Shown: positions 48,293 through 58,000, counted from the first letter of the stretch. The stretch is DNA of 64,000 nt from Actinocatenispora rupis (GCF_016861975.1 NZ_BOMB01000016.1:1-64000), one strand, 5' to 3'. Numbers and translations are program-made. The notes: a model not told the origin generated them from the sequence alone.

Positions 48293-48334
48293 TTGCAGCG
48301 ACTGCACCGTTTCGATAGTTTGCAGTCAGTGCAA
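48293..48334. promoter_or_regulatory. Paired dyads upstream of tetR and the sigma factor gene
   Basis: TTGCA-GCGAC-TGCAC (48293-48307) and the perfect TTGCA-GTCAG-TGCAA (48320-48334) are spaced 27 bases apart in the 353-base gap 48133-48485. They look like a double operator. Either the TetR or another factor could bind. Confidence 0.45.
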
Positions 48335-48485
48335 GGAATGCCGCCCGCGCCCGGCCCCCGCGCGGACGGCGTACCGGACACCGAGGGTGGACGGCGTCAC
48401 ACGGCGCCGCGGGCGCGAGTCGCCGACCCGACGCGCGGTGGCGCTCACCGCGCGTGAGGCCGACGGGGATTCGGTGGGTGACCTG

Positions 48486-49406
48486 ATGACCGTGGAAGCG
48501 GAACGATGCGGTACGGACGGGGCGGCGGGTACCGACGATCCGTCGACGGCCCGGGTACGGCGGCTCGCCGACGCACCGGACCACGAGCGCGCGGCGGTGC
48601 GCGGCGAGGTGATCGAGTCGTTGCTGCCGCTCGCCGACCGGCTCGCCCGGCGGTACCGGGGGCTGGGTGTGCCGTTGGAGGATCTGCGGCAGGTGGCCGC
48701 GACGGGGCTGATCAAGTCGGTGGACGGCTACCGGCCGCACGTCGGCGCGTTCATCGCGTACGCGGTGCCCACGATCACCGGGGAGCTGCGCCGGTACCTG
48801 CGGGACCGGGCCTGGGCGGTCCGCCCGCCGCGGCGCCTGCAGGAGTTGGCGCTGCGCATCCACCACGCCGCGGAGGCCCTGTGCGTACGGCTGGGGCGGT
48901 CGCCGAGCGTGCCGGAACTGGCGGACTCGGTGGGCGAGCCGGTGGAGCAGGTGGGGCACGCGGTCGCGGCGTTCCGGGCGTACATGGCGGTGTCGTTGGA
49001 CGGGGCGCCGGGTGACACGCCGCTGTCCGACCTGTTGCCCGGCTCGGACTCCGGTATCGACGCGGTGGTGGACCGGTTGGCGCTCGCCGAGGCGTTGACG
49101 ACGCTGCCGCGGCGGGAGCAGGCGATCATCCGGATGCGGTTCCTGGACGAGCTGACGCAGCAGGAGATCGCGGAGCGCTTCGGCATCTCGCAGGCGCACG
49201 TCTCCGGCATCCTGTCCCGTACGTTGCGGGCGTTGCGGGCGGAGCTGTCGGCGGAGGAGCCCGAGCCGGCGCCGACCGTACCGGCGCCGCGGACTCCGGC
49301 GCGGATGGCGTGCGGCACCCGGAGTACGCGGCGGACGGTGCGGGCGCCGCGCCCGGCGTACGGGCGGCCGCCGTGCCGGCGACGCGACGGGGGACTGCCC
49401 GGCTGA
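48486..49406 (+). CDS. SigB/SigF family RNA polymerase sigma factor
   Basis: A 306-residue group 3 sigma factor. Region 2 is LLPLADRLARRYRGLGVPLE, then DLRQVAATGLIKSVDGYRPH; region 3 holds PTITGELRRYLRDRAWAVRP; region 4 ends with FLDELTQQEIAERFGISQAH. The family usually answers to anti-sigma and anti-anti-sigma factors, none of which lie nearby. A Pro/Arg-rich C-terminal tail of about 50 residues is unusual. The start is uncertain (ATG 48486; longer forms to 48387). Confidence 0.88.
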   Translation: MTVEAERCGTDGAAGTDDPSTARVRRLADAPDHERAAVRGEVIESLLPLADRLARRYRGLGVPLEDLRQVAATGLIKSVDGYRPHVGAFIAYAVPTITGELRRYLRDRAWAVRPPRRLQELALRIHHAAEALCVRLGRSPSVPELADSVGEPVEQVGHAVAAFRAYMAVSLDGAPGDTPLSDLLPGSDSGIDAVVDRLALAEALTTLPRREQAIIRMRFLDELTQQEIAERFGISQAHVSGILSRTLRALRAELSAEEPEPAPTVPAPRTPARMACGTRSTRRTVRAPRPAYGRPPCRRRDGGLPG

Positions 49407-49480
49407 TCTCCAGGTTCGTGTCAGCTTTCCCCGCCATACTCGACGCGTAGCCGGTCTGTCGCGCGGGCGAGGGGGGATGC

Positions 49481-50452
49481 ATGGCGGTTCCGGTATGGGT
49501 ATGGCTCGCCACCGTCGCCGGAATCGTCGTGCTCGTCGCCGTGGACGTGCGGCACGCGCGCACCCCGCACGAGGTCGGCTTCCGGGAGGCCCTCACCTGG
49601 TCCGTCGTGTACGTGGCGGTTGCCGTGGCGTTCGGTGTCGGGGTGCTGGTGTTCGGTGGGCGCGAGGCGGGCACCGAGTACTTCGCGGGCTATCTGGTCG
49701 AGAAGAGCCTGTCGGTGGACAACCTGTTCATCTTCGCGCTGATCCTGGGCCGGTTCGCGGTGCCGAAGCAGTACCAGCAGCGGGTGTTGCTGATCGGGGT
49801 GGTCGGCGCGCTGGTGATGCGCGCGGTGTTCATCGCGGTGGGCGCGGCGGTGGTGAGCCGGTTCGCGGTGGCGTTCGTGGTGTTCGGCGCGTTCCTGATC
49901 TACACCGCGGTGAAGCTGGTGCGGCCGCAGACGGAGCAGCCGGAGGTGTCCCGGTTCCGGTCGGTACGGCTGATGCGCCGGTTCGTGCCGCTCACCGAGG
50001 ACTACGGTGACGGCCGCCTGGTCGTACGACGGGACGGGCGGCGGCTCGCGACACCGCTGCTGCTGGTCGCGGGGACGATCCTGTCGGTGGACCTGGTGTT
50101 CGCGCTGGACTCGATTCCGGCCATCTTCGGCATCACCGACAACGCGTACCTGGTGTTCACGGCGAACGCGTTCGCGCTGCTCGGCCTGCGCGCGCTGTAC
50201 TTCCTGCTGGTGGGGTTGCTGGCGCGGCTGGTGCACCTGCACTACGGGCTGGCCGTGATCCTCGCGTTCATCGGGGCGAAGCTGGTCCTGCACTACCTGC
50301 ACACGGTGTGGCCGGCGGTGCCGGAGATCCCGACGTGGCTGTCCCTGCTGGTCATCGTCGCGGTACTGGCGGTCGTGACGGTGACCAGCCTGCGGGCCAC
50401 CCGCCTCAGCGCGGGTACGGGCGGTGCAGCGGAAGACCGGGATCCAGCCTGA
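49481..50452 (+). CDS. TerC/Alx family integral membrane protein
   Basis: A 323-residue membrane protein with about nine helices. Diagnostic TerC segments are LVEKSLSVDNLFIFALILGR and SVDLVFALDSIPAIFGITDN, whose acidic residues are thought to bind a metal ion. TerC/Alx proteins export manganese or supply metal to exported enzymes. ATG 49481 follows GCGAGGGGGG. No yybP-ykoY riboswitch is visible upstream. Its last 47 bases overlap the convergent dehydratase gene. Confidence 0.9.
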   Translation: MAVPVWVWLATVAGIVVLVAVDVRHARTPHEVGFREALTWSVVYVAVAVAFGVGVLVFGGREAGTEYFAGYLVEKSLSVDNLFIFALILGRFAVPKQYQQRVLLIGVVGALVMRAVFIAVGAAVVSRFAVAFVVFGAFLIYTAVKLVRPQTEQPEVSRFRSVRLMRRFVPLTEDYGDGRLVVRRDGRRLATPLLLVAGTILSVDLVFALDSIPAIFGITDNAYLVFTANAFALLGLRALYFLLVGLLARLVHLHYGLAVILAFIGAKLVLHYLHTVWPAVPEIPTWLSLLVIVAVLAVVTVTSLRATRLSAGTGGAAEDRDPA

Positions 50453-51590
50453 CCCCGAACCCCGGTTTGTCCAATGTGGACACCGAGAGCCGCCCGTCCG
50501 TCGGTACGGGTTCGTCGAGCAGCTGCGGGTGGAACATCGGCACCACCTCGTCGGCGGCCGGCGCCATCATCAGGAACTCGGAGAACGGGCTGTTGTGCCG
50601 GGTCACCGCGAAGTGGTACGAGTACACGCTCGATCCGTGCGGGACGACGAGCAGGCCGTGCGCGTCGGCGATCGCGGTGATGCGCAGCAGTTCGGACAGG
50701 CCGCCGCACCAGCCGACGTCGGGTTGCAGGATGTCCGCGCAGCCCATCTCGGCGAGCATCCGGAAGCCCCAGCGGGTCGCCTCGTGCTCGCCGGTGGTCA
50801 GCAGCGTCCCGGGCGGCAGCGCCTTCCGCAGCTTCTGGTACCCCCAGTAGTCGTCCGGCGGGAGCGGTTCCTCGATCCAGCGCAGCCCGTGTTCGGCGGC
50901 GCCCCGGGCGAGCCGCAGCGCGTAGTCGGTGTCCAGCGACATCCAGCAGTCGTACGCCAGCCACGCGTCGGGGCCGGCGGCGGCGCGCATGTCGGCCAGC
51001 AGCGCGAGGTTCGCGGCGAGGCCCTCGGCGCCCTCGGCGGGACCGTGGTGCAGCGGCAGCTTCCCGCCGAGGAACCCCATCCGTACGGCGAGGTCGGGGC
51101 GGGCGCCGGTGGCGTAGAACCGTTGCTCGTCGCGGACCGCGCCGCCGATCATCTCGTGCACGGGCTCCTGGCGTACCGCGCCGAGGAGGTCCCAGAGGGC
51201 GAGGTCGACGCCGCTGATCGCGTTGAGTACCAAGCCTTTCCGGCCGTAGAAGAGGGTGGCGGAGTACATCTGGTCCCAGATGCGTTCGAGGGCGGTGACG
51301 GGGGCGCCGAGGACGAACCGGGACAGGTGGCGTTCCACGATCCAGGCGGCGGGCTCGCCGCCGGTGGTGACCGCGAACCCGGTGCTGCCGTCGGACGCCT
51401 CGACCACCACCACGAGCGTGCCGAGGACGTTGAGCCCGAAACTGCGCCGCGACTCCCGGTACTCCGGGTACCGGGACATCGGCGTGGCGATGTGGTCGTC
51501 GATCCAGTGCGTACCCTGCTGGTCGTGGTAGTCGGCGCCGCCGCCGCGCAGCACGTACGCCCGGATGTCGGTGACGGTGGGCTGGGCCAT
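50406..51590 (-). CDS. rhmD: L-rhamnonate dehydratase
   Basis: A 394-residue enolase-superfamily enzyme converting L-rhamnonate to 2-keto-3-deoxy-L-rhamnonate (KDR). It follows enterobacterial RhmD closely: GGADYHDQQGTHWIDDHIAT, SFGLNVLGTLVV, FYATGARPDLA and VVPHGSSVYSYHF. The metal ligands align as Asp214, Glu240 and Glu268, and the catalytic dyad as Asp291 and His318. The start codon overlaps the upstream stop by one base (TGATG). It is the last gene of the minus-strand rhamnose operon. Confidence 0.93.
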   Translation of the reverse strand: MAQPTVTDIRAYVLRGGGADYHDQQGTHWIDDHIATPMSRYPEYRESRRSFGLNVLGTLVVVVEASDGSTGFAVTTGGEPAAWIVERHLSRFVLGAPVTALERIWDQMYSATLFYGRKGLVLNAISGVDLALWDLLGAVRQEPVHEMIGGAVRDEQRFYATGARPDLAVRMGFLGGKLPLHHGPAEGAEGLAANLALLADMRAAAGPDAWLAYDCWMSLDTDYALRLARGAAEHGLRWIEEPLPPDDYWGYQKLRKALPPGTLLTTGEHEATRWGFRMLAEMGCADILQPDVGWCGGLSELLRITAIADAHGLLVVPHGSSVYSYHFAVTRHNSPFSEFLMMAPAADEVVPMFHPQLLDEPVPTDGRLSVSTLDKPGFGVRLDPGLPLHRPYPR

Positions 51591-52612
51591 CAGGCGTCCT
51601 CCTCGAACCGGACCAGGATCTTGCTCGCCGTACTCTCCCCGCGGGCCAGCGCGGTGAACGCGTCGGGCGCCGCGCTCAGCGGCACCCGTTCGGTGACGAG
51701 CGGGGCGACCACGTCGGCCGCGGTGCCCACCCAGGCCGCCGTCTCGGCGAACTCGGCGGCGGTGTAGCAGAAGCTGCCGATCAGCGCGCGCTCGTCGGTG
51801 CTGAGCGCGTACGCGGAGAGCTCGACCCGGGGCGCGCCCATGCCGACGAGGACGACCCGGGAACCCGGTGGGGTGGCGGCGAACGCGTCCGCGAGCGTGC
51901 CGGCGACCCCGACGGCGTCGACCGCGACGGTCGGTGGGCCACCGAGCGCGTCGGCCGCGGCGGCCGGCAGTTCGTCCGGCGCCACCGCGTACGCGCCGAG
52001 CGCGGTGCACAACGCGCGGCGGTCCGGATCCGGTTCGGAGACGGCGATCCGGGTCGCGCCGAGCCGCCGGGCGCCGAGTACGACGGCCTGGCCGATGGGG
52101 CCGCCGCCGACGACGAGTACCCGGTCGTCGGGGGTGACGTCGCCGCGGCGGGCCGCGTGGTAGCCGACGGCGAGCGGTTCGACGAGCGCGCCGAGGTCGA
52201 TCGGCAGGCTCGCCGGCAGCGGTACGACGTTGGCGGCCGGGAGTACGAGCCGGTCGGCGAATGCCGCGCTGCGGGCCGGATCCACCCCGATCACCGTCCG
52301 ATGTGGACAGACCTGCGGCCGGTCCGCGGCGCACGCCGGGCAGGCGCCGCACGCGAGCACCGGGTACACGGTGGCGGGAGTACCGAGGGGGAGATCGACG
52401 CCGGGGCCGACGGACTCGACCCGGCCGACCGTCTCGTGCCCCATCACCTGCCCGGGACGGCGCCGACCGTTCTCCCCGGTGAAGCCGTGCAGGTCCGAGC
52501 CGCAGATCCCGGTCGCCGCGATCCGCAGCACCACCTCACCCGGCCCCGCCACCGGGTCGGGCCGGTCCTGCACCGACAGCGCCCAGAAGTCGTCCAGTAC
52601 CAGCGCGCGCAC
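51590..52612 (-). CDS. Zinc-dependent medium-chain alcohol dehydrogenase
   Basis: A 340-residue MDR enzyme. Catalytic zinc residues lie in TGICGSDLHGF and GHETVG; the structural zinc cluster is CGACPACAADRPQVC; the nucleotide fold is VLVVGGGPIGQAVV. It resembles sorbitol/threonine dehydrogenase-type polyol dehydrogenases. In this operon it could oxidise L-rhamnose or, as a substitute for the SDR-type LRA5, KDR at C4. GTG 52612 follows GGAG. Confidence 0.88.
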   Translation of the reverse strand: MRALVLDDFWALSVQDRPDPVAGPGEVVLRIAATGICGSDLHGFTGENGRRRPGQVMGHETVGRVESVGPGVDLPLGTPATVYPVLACGACPACAADRPQVCPHRTVIGVDPARSAAFADRLVLPAANVVPLPASLPIDLGALVEPLAVGYHAARRGDVTPDDRVLVVGGGPIGQAVVLGARRLGATRIAVSEPDPDRRALCTALGAYAVAPDELPAAAADALGGPPTVAVDAVGVAGTLADAFAATPPGSRVVLVGMGAPRVELSAYALSTDERALIGSFCYTAAEFAETAAWVGTAADVVAPLVTERVPLSAAPDAFTALARGESTASKILVRFEEDA

Positions 52613-52621
52613 ACGTACTCC

Positions 52622-53401
52622 TCACTGAAGGTTGACGAACATGCCGCCGTCGACGAGCAGTTCCGCACCGTTGACGTACCCGGCTTCGGGGCGGGTCAGC
52701 AGCCAGACGGCGCCGGCGATGTCCTCGGGCACCCCGGTCCGGCCGACGGGGATGCGCTGCTGGAACATCTCCCGCTTGCCCGGCTGCGCCAGGTCCGCGC
52801 GGTTGATGTCGGTCTCGATCGTGCCCGGCAGTACCGCGTTGCAGGTGATGCCGTGCGGGGCGAGCACGATGGCGAGGCTCTTCATCAGCGAGCTGACACC
52901 GGCCTTGGTCGCGCAGTAGTGCACCTGCTGCGCGCCGCCGACCCAGGCCGAGATCGACGACACCGACACGACCCGGCCGCCGCGCCCGTCGGCGACCATC
53001 CGGCGGGTGAACGCCTGCGTGACGAGGAAGACGCCGCGCAGGTTCACGTGATGGGTACGGTCCCAGGTCTCCACGTCGATGTCGAAGAAGTCCCGGAACG
53101 GGCAGATGCCGGCGTTGTTGACGAGGACGTCGATGGTGCCCAGCTCGGCGTGCACGGCCTCGGCCATCCGGGTCACCGCCGCCGGGTCCGCGACGTCCGC
53201 CTCCACCGGGTACGCCGTGCCGCCGGCGGCGCGGACCTGCCGTGCGGTCTCCTCCGCGTGGTCGGCCTCGCCGGGCGGGTGGTTGATCGCGACCCGGGCG
53301 CCCTCGGCGCCGAACCGTACGGCGGTGGCGCGGCCGATCCCGCGCGCCGCACCGGTCACCAGCACCGTACGCGGCGGTGCTGGCTGCTGCGTCTCGCTCA
53401 T
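52622..53401 (-). CDS. Short-chain dehydrogenase, candidate L-rhamnose 1-dehydrogenase
   Basis: A 259-residue SDR. The cofactor loop is TGAARGIG, the NNAG motif is present and the Ser-Tyr-Lys catalytic set lies in SVSSISAWVGG and VHYCATKAG. No acidic residue follows the second strand (VAINHPPGEADH), which favours NADP. L-rhamnose dehydrogenases (LRA1) and KDR dehydrogenases (LRA5) are both SDRs, so either role is possible. The start is ATGA-coupled to the MBL gene. Confidence 0.87.
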   Translation of the reverse strand: MSETQQPAPPRTVLVTGAARGIGRATAVRFGAEGARVAINHPPGEADHAEETARQVRAAGGTAYPVEADVADPAAVTRMAEAVHAELGTIDVLVNNAGICPFRDFFDIDVETWDRTHHVNLRGVFLVTQAFTRRMVADGRGGRVVSVSSISAWVGGAQQVHYCATKAGVSSLMKSLAIVLAPHGITCNAVLPGTIETDINRADLAQPGKREMFQQRIPVGRTGVPEDIAGAVWLLTRPEAGYVNGAELLVDGGMFVNLQ

Positions 53402-54171
53402 GCGATCCTCCCGTTCGGGTACCGCTCGAAGTTGGCCGGGTCGTACAGCCCGACGACGTGGTCGGCGGTACGGCGGACGCGGTCGTGCGCGGCGAGGCAC
53501 TCGTACATGTTCTCGGAGATGCCGATGGGGTGGTCGGTGTCGACGTTGTCGCGCAGGAAGAACGTGTCGGACAGGGCGACGACGCCGGCGGCGGTGTCGA
53601 CCTCGACGACCATCGACGCCCGGTGGTGCCCGCCGCTCCACCACGTACGCAGGCCCGGGGCGACGGTGTCGGAGTCGCCGAGCAGGCGTACCCGGGGCCA
53701 GGCGTCGGTGACCAGGTGGACCAGGATCTCGTCCGGGATCGACGTGGCGCGGTCGTCGTGCGGGTGCGCGTGCGTGGTGTGGAAGTGCGTCCACCCCCGC
53801 TCGGTCAGGCAGATCTCCGCGTTCCGGAACGCCGGCACGTTGCTGACCGTGTACAGCTGGAGCGGGGTCAGCAGCACGTGCGTCACCTCGTCGGGCGTGA
53901 CACCGTGCGCGGACAGCTGGTCGAGGACGAACTCGCCCGGCTCGCGCCGCAGTACCGCGCGCTCGCCGAGCACCTGGGTCCACTTCTCGTTCATGGGGCC
54001 GATGTCGGCGGCCGGGCCGGTGTTGACGAGCGCGGTGACGCCGTGGCCCCGGATCAGCGCCACCTGGAAGCGCAGCGGCACCCACTCGTCCCACCGGCTC
54101 ATCCAGTACGCCTCGGGGCCGGGCACGTCGCCGCGGCCCATCGACAGCATCGTCACCTCGTACTGCGGCAC
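53398..54171 (-). CDS. MBL-fold protein lacking the metal-binding motif (lactonase position)
   Basis: A 257-residue protein resembling N-acyl-homoserine-lactonase-type MBL proteins in length and layout. The THxHxDH motif is replaced by TPLQLYT within HVLLTPLQLYTVSNVPAF. A later His (WWSGGHHRA) and Asp (ALSDTFF) remain, but the final His is Tyr in VVGLYDPANF. A dinuclear zinc site therefore looks impossible. Position between the IclR and SDR genes suggests the lactone-hydrolysis step or a non-catalytic role. GTG 54171 follows GAGGAGG. Confidence 0.8.
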   Translation of the reverse strand: MPQYEVTMLSMGRGDVPGPEAYWMSRWDEWVPLRFQVALIRGHGVTALVNTGPAADIGPMNEKWTQVLGERAVLRREPGEFVLDQLSAHGVTPDEVTHVLLTPLQLYTVSNVPAFRNAEICLTERGWTHFHTTHAHPHDDRATSIPDEILVHLVTDAWPRVRLLGDSDTVAPGLRTWWSGGHHRASMVVEVDTAAGVVALSDTFFLRDNVDTDHPIGISENMYECLAAHDRVRRTADHVVGLYDPANFERYPNGRIA

Positions 54172-54207
54172 GGGCGCCGCCTCCTCTTCGCGCGGTGGAA
54201 GGACCGG

Positions 54208-54996
54208 TCAGGACCTCTCGGATCGGTGGCCGAGTTCGGTGGAGAGCGCGGATCCGGCCTCCCGCAACAGATCCAGCGCCCGTTGCCGCAGCGGCCGGCG
54301 GAACCGGATGGTCGGCGCGGACACGCTCATGCCGGCGACGACCCGGTCGTTGCCGTCCCGCACCGGCACCGCCAGGCACCGCACCCCCACCGTGTACTCC
54401 TCGCCGTCCGCGCCGTACCCGCGGCGGCGTACCTGGCGGAGGACGGTGACGAGGTCGGCGAGGTTGGTGACCGTGTGCGGGGTGAACGAGGCCAGCGTGA
54501 CCCCGCGGAACCGTTGCGCCAGTTCGGAATCCGGCAGGCCGGCGAGCAGGACCTTGCCGAGCGCGGTGGTGTGCGCGGGCAGCCGGCGGCCGACCTCGGA
54601 CGCCAGCGCGAGCGCCTGCCGGCCGTCGACCTTCGCCACGTACACGTTGTCGACGCCGTCGAGTACGGCGAGCTGGACCGTCTCGTTCAGCTCGTCGCGG
54701 ATGGCGCGCATGTGCGGCAGGGCGCGGTCGGCGAGCCCGAGCGTCCGCCCGTACGCGTTGCCGGCGGACAGCGTACGGATGCCCAGCGAGTACCGCCGGG
54801 TGCGGTCGTCGAGGTGCGCCCAGCCGCTGTCGACGAGGGTGCGCAGCAGGCCGTGCAGGCTGGACTTGGGGTAGCCGAGCCGGTCGGCCAGCTCGGTGAA
54901 GCCGAGCGGTTGCTCCTGCTCGGTGAGCAGCTCCAGGATGGCCAGGGCGCGCCGCGCCGACTTGACCGCGTCGCTCGGTGGAGCGTTCACGTTCAT
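54208..54996 (-). CDS. IclR family transcriptional regulator of the rhamnose locus
   Basis: A 262-residue regulator. The winged helix is ALAILELLTEQEQPLGFTEL, then ADRLGYPKSSLHGLLRTLVD; the ligand-binding domain includes SFTPHTVTNLADLVTVLRQV and ends near GMSVSAPTIRF. The start is ATG 54996, inside a GTTCATGAAC palindrome. It begins the minus-strand operon and faces the GH106 gene over 90 bases with candidate operators. L-rhamnose or a pathway intermediate is the likely effector. Confidence 0.92.
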   Translation of the reverse strand: MNVNAPPSDAVKSARRALAILELLTEQEQPLGFTELADRLGYPKSSLHGLLRTLVDSGWAHLDDRTRRYSLGIRTLSAGNAYGRTLGLADRALPHMRAIRDELNETVQLAVLDGVDNVYVAKVDGRQALALASEVGRRLPAHTTALGKVLLAGLPDSELAQRFRGVTLASFTPHTVTNLADLVTVLRQVRRRGYGADGEEYTVGVRCLAVPVRDGNDRVVAGMSVSAPTIRFRRPLRQRALDLLREAGSALSTELGHRSERS

Positions 54997-55014
54997 GAAC
55001 TTTCTTTCCGACTC

Positions 55015-55044
55015 TTGAACCGACGCCCGGGACGCTACTACGTT
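55015..55044 (+). promoter_or_regulatory. Promoter of the GH106-MFS-GH78 operon
   Basis: TTGAAC (55015-55020) and TACGTT (55039-55044) are separated by 18 bases. The -10 box overlaps the left arm of the GTTTC-N5-GAAAC dyad, so regulator binding there would block initiation. Confidence 0.5.
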
Positions 55045-55078
55045 TCCCCCCGAAACAGAACCGTCACATTCCTGACGG
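55042..55078. promoter_or_regulatory. Two dyads in the divergent rhamnose control region
   Basis: GTTTC-CCCCC-GAAAC (55042-55056) resembles in form the GAAA-N5-TTTC type dyads bound by IclR-family KdgR, with arms inverted. CCGTCA-CATTCC-TGACGG (55061-55078) lies just before the GH106 start at 55087. Either may be the IclR operator. Confidence 0.5.
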
Positions 55079-55086
55079 GAGCCGGC

Positions 55087-58000
55087 ATGACGTGGGTACA
55101 TGCGGCGGAACGGGCGTTCGCCGAGCCGGACCCGGCGTACGGACCGGTACCGATCTGGTGGTGGTCCGGCGACCGGCTCGACGTCGAGCGGTTGTGCGAC
55201 CAGCTGCGGCGGCTGGCCGACGGCGGCGTACGCGCGGCGGTGGTGCTCAACCTCGCGCCGTCCGGCCCGCTGCACGGCTCGCTCGCCGACGACCCGCCGT
55301 TCCTCAGCGCCGCGTGGTGGGAGATCTTCCGCGCGGTGTGCGCCGAGGCCGACCGGATCGGCTTCCGCCTCTGGTTCTACGACCAGCTCGGCTTCTCCGG
55401 CGCCAACTTCCAGGCCGAACTCGCCAGCGCGCGCCCGGGGTACGCCGGCTGGGACCTGCGGCGCGTGGTGGCCCGCGGGAGCGGCCCGCTGCGGGTGACG
55501 TGCCCGCCCGACGGTACGCCGGTGGCCGCCGCACTGGTGCACGCCGAGGGCGCCGTCGAGGTGCCCGTGGTGGACGGAAGTGCTTGCACCGCAACGGAAG
55601 CTGACGGCACGCTGGTGCTGGCGTACACGGTGCGGCGGGGGTTCGACTACCACCACCCGGAGGCGTGCGCGGCGCTGCGCGACCGGGTGCACGGCGCGTT
55701 CGAGCGGAACGCGGGGGAGTGGCTGGGGTCGGTGCTGGTCGGCTCGTTCCAGGACGAGCTGCCGGCGATGCCGACGTGGAGCGCGCGGTTCGCCGACGAG
55801 TTCGCGCGGCGGCGCGGCTATCCGCTGACCGGCGTGGCGCTCGCCGCGCTGTGGTGCGACACCGGCGCCGGCGGCGAACGCGTCCGGTACGACTACCACC
55901 GTACCCGCGCCGAACTGGCCGAGGAGGCGTTCTTCCGCCCCCTGTACGAGTGGCACGAGCGGCACGGCATGCGCTGCGGGTACGACCAGCAGCATCCGGC
56001 CCGGGTCGGCGAACCGGTCGGCTCGACGGAGCTGTACGCGGACTATCCGGGCGCGGGCCGGTGGTACGCGGTGCCGGGGTGCGACCACATGGGCGACGCG
56101 AAGGTCCACAGTGGACTGTCGCACGCGTACGCCCGGTCGGGGGCGTGGTTGGAGGGGTTCCACTCCAGCGGCTGGGGCGGCACGCTGGAGGAGACGCTCG
56201 ACTGGCTGCTGCCGTGGCTGCGCGCCGGCGTCACCCTGTACGACCCGCACGCCGTCTACTACGCCACCCGCGCCGGCTGGTGGGAGTGGGCGCCGCCGTC
56301 GACCTGCTGGCGCCAGCCGTACTGGCCGCAGTACCGGCGGTTCGCGGAGGTGGTGGCGCGGCTGTGCGGGGTGCTGTCGGCCGGCGTGCACGAGTGCGAC
56401 GTCGCGGTGCTCTACCCGACCGTCTCGGTACAGGCCGGGCTGGCGCTGGACGGGACGCTCGCCGCGGCCGACGACGCGCAGCGGGAGTACCTGGCGCTCA
56501 ACGGATCCATGTCGTGGCTGCGCGAGACGCCCGGGGTACTGGCCGCCGCCGGCGTCGACTACGACGTCATCGACGACACCGCCGTACGGACCGGTCGGGT
56601 CGCGGACGGCGCGCTGCGCGTCGCCGCCGAGGAGTACCGGACGGTGCTGGTGCCGGGATGCGCGTGGCTGTCGGACGACACGGCCGGTGCGCTCGCCGCG
56701 CTGTCCGCCGCCGGTGGCGTGGTGCGGTGCGTCGGTCGCGCGCCGACCGGCGCCCTGCCGACCGGCGGCGCCGGCTGGGAGGCGTTCGCCGCCGCGCTGG
56801 CGGACGGGACGATCCCGGTGGTCGACGCGGCCGACCTCGACCTGACGCCGCTGGTACAGACCCCCGAACCCGTTCTGGTACGCCGGTTCGGCGGTGACCG
56901 GGTCGTCCTGGTCACCGCGCACGACGCCGAAACCGGTACGGCACAACCGATGCACGGCGAGTGGGTGTTCTTCGACGCGCACACGTTCTTCGACTTCGAC
57001 CGGTACTGGCGGGAGATGGCCGAGCGCGGCTACGACTTCCGGCCGCTGGTGCCGGGCCGGGTGACGACGCTGCGGGTGCCGCGCGACTGGGGCACGTACG
57101 CGGAGGTGTGGGATCCGACGACCGGTGCCCGGCACCGGGTGTCGGTGCGCGCCGACGGCACCGTGCACGTGCCGTTGCGGTACGGGCCGGCGGTGTTCGT
57201 GGTGTTCCGGGCCGAGCCGGGCGAGACGGACCCCGAACCGGACGACCCGGCCACGGTACTGGCGACGCTGCCCGACGACTGGTCCGCCCGGGTCGAGTGC
57301 ACCCTGGACAACACGTGGGGCGACCTCGGTCCCGGTACGGCGCCGGTACCGGTGCAGACGTGGCGGTTCGAGCACCGTACCGGGGACGGGTGGGTGCCGG
57401 TGGTCGCCACCTTCGGCCGGTACGCCCAGGTCGCCGGACCGTGCGCAACCGCGGACGAGCTGCCGACGGCGGGGTGGCGCGACTGGGAGTACTCGCTGTC
57501 CCGCGGCGTCGCGCACGATCCGCTGCACCGGGAAACGTTGGGGCCCAAGGGATACGTACCTGAGGAGTTCGTGCACGTCGACGGCTCGGCGGGCGACTGG
57601 GTCGCGGTACGGACCGGGTTCCGGCTCGGCGCCGACGACCTCGCGGACCTGCACCTGGCGGCCGGCGCGCCGGGGCACCGCGAGATCCGGCTCAACGGCA
57701 CCGTGCTGCCACCCGCCGGCGACGGCTACCTCACCGTGCAGCCGGTCTCCGCCCGATCCGGGTACAACACCCTGGAGGTACGGATCCGGTCCGATGTGGA
57801 CGGCCCGGTGCGCTGCTGGTGGGCGCTGACCCGGCAGCCGGAGCGGTTGGTACGGCCGGAGTGGCTGACCGGCGCCGGTCCGCTGCGGGTCACCCACCGC
57901 TTCCGGCTGGACGGGCCGGCGACCGCGGGCGAGGTGCAGATCGGTACCGAGGGGGCGGCCACGATCCGGCTCAACGGAGCCGATCTGGGCCGGCAGGGCG

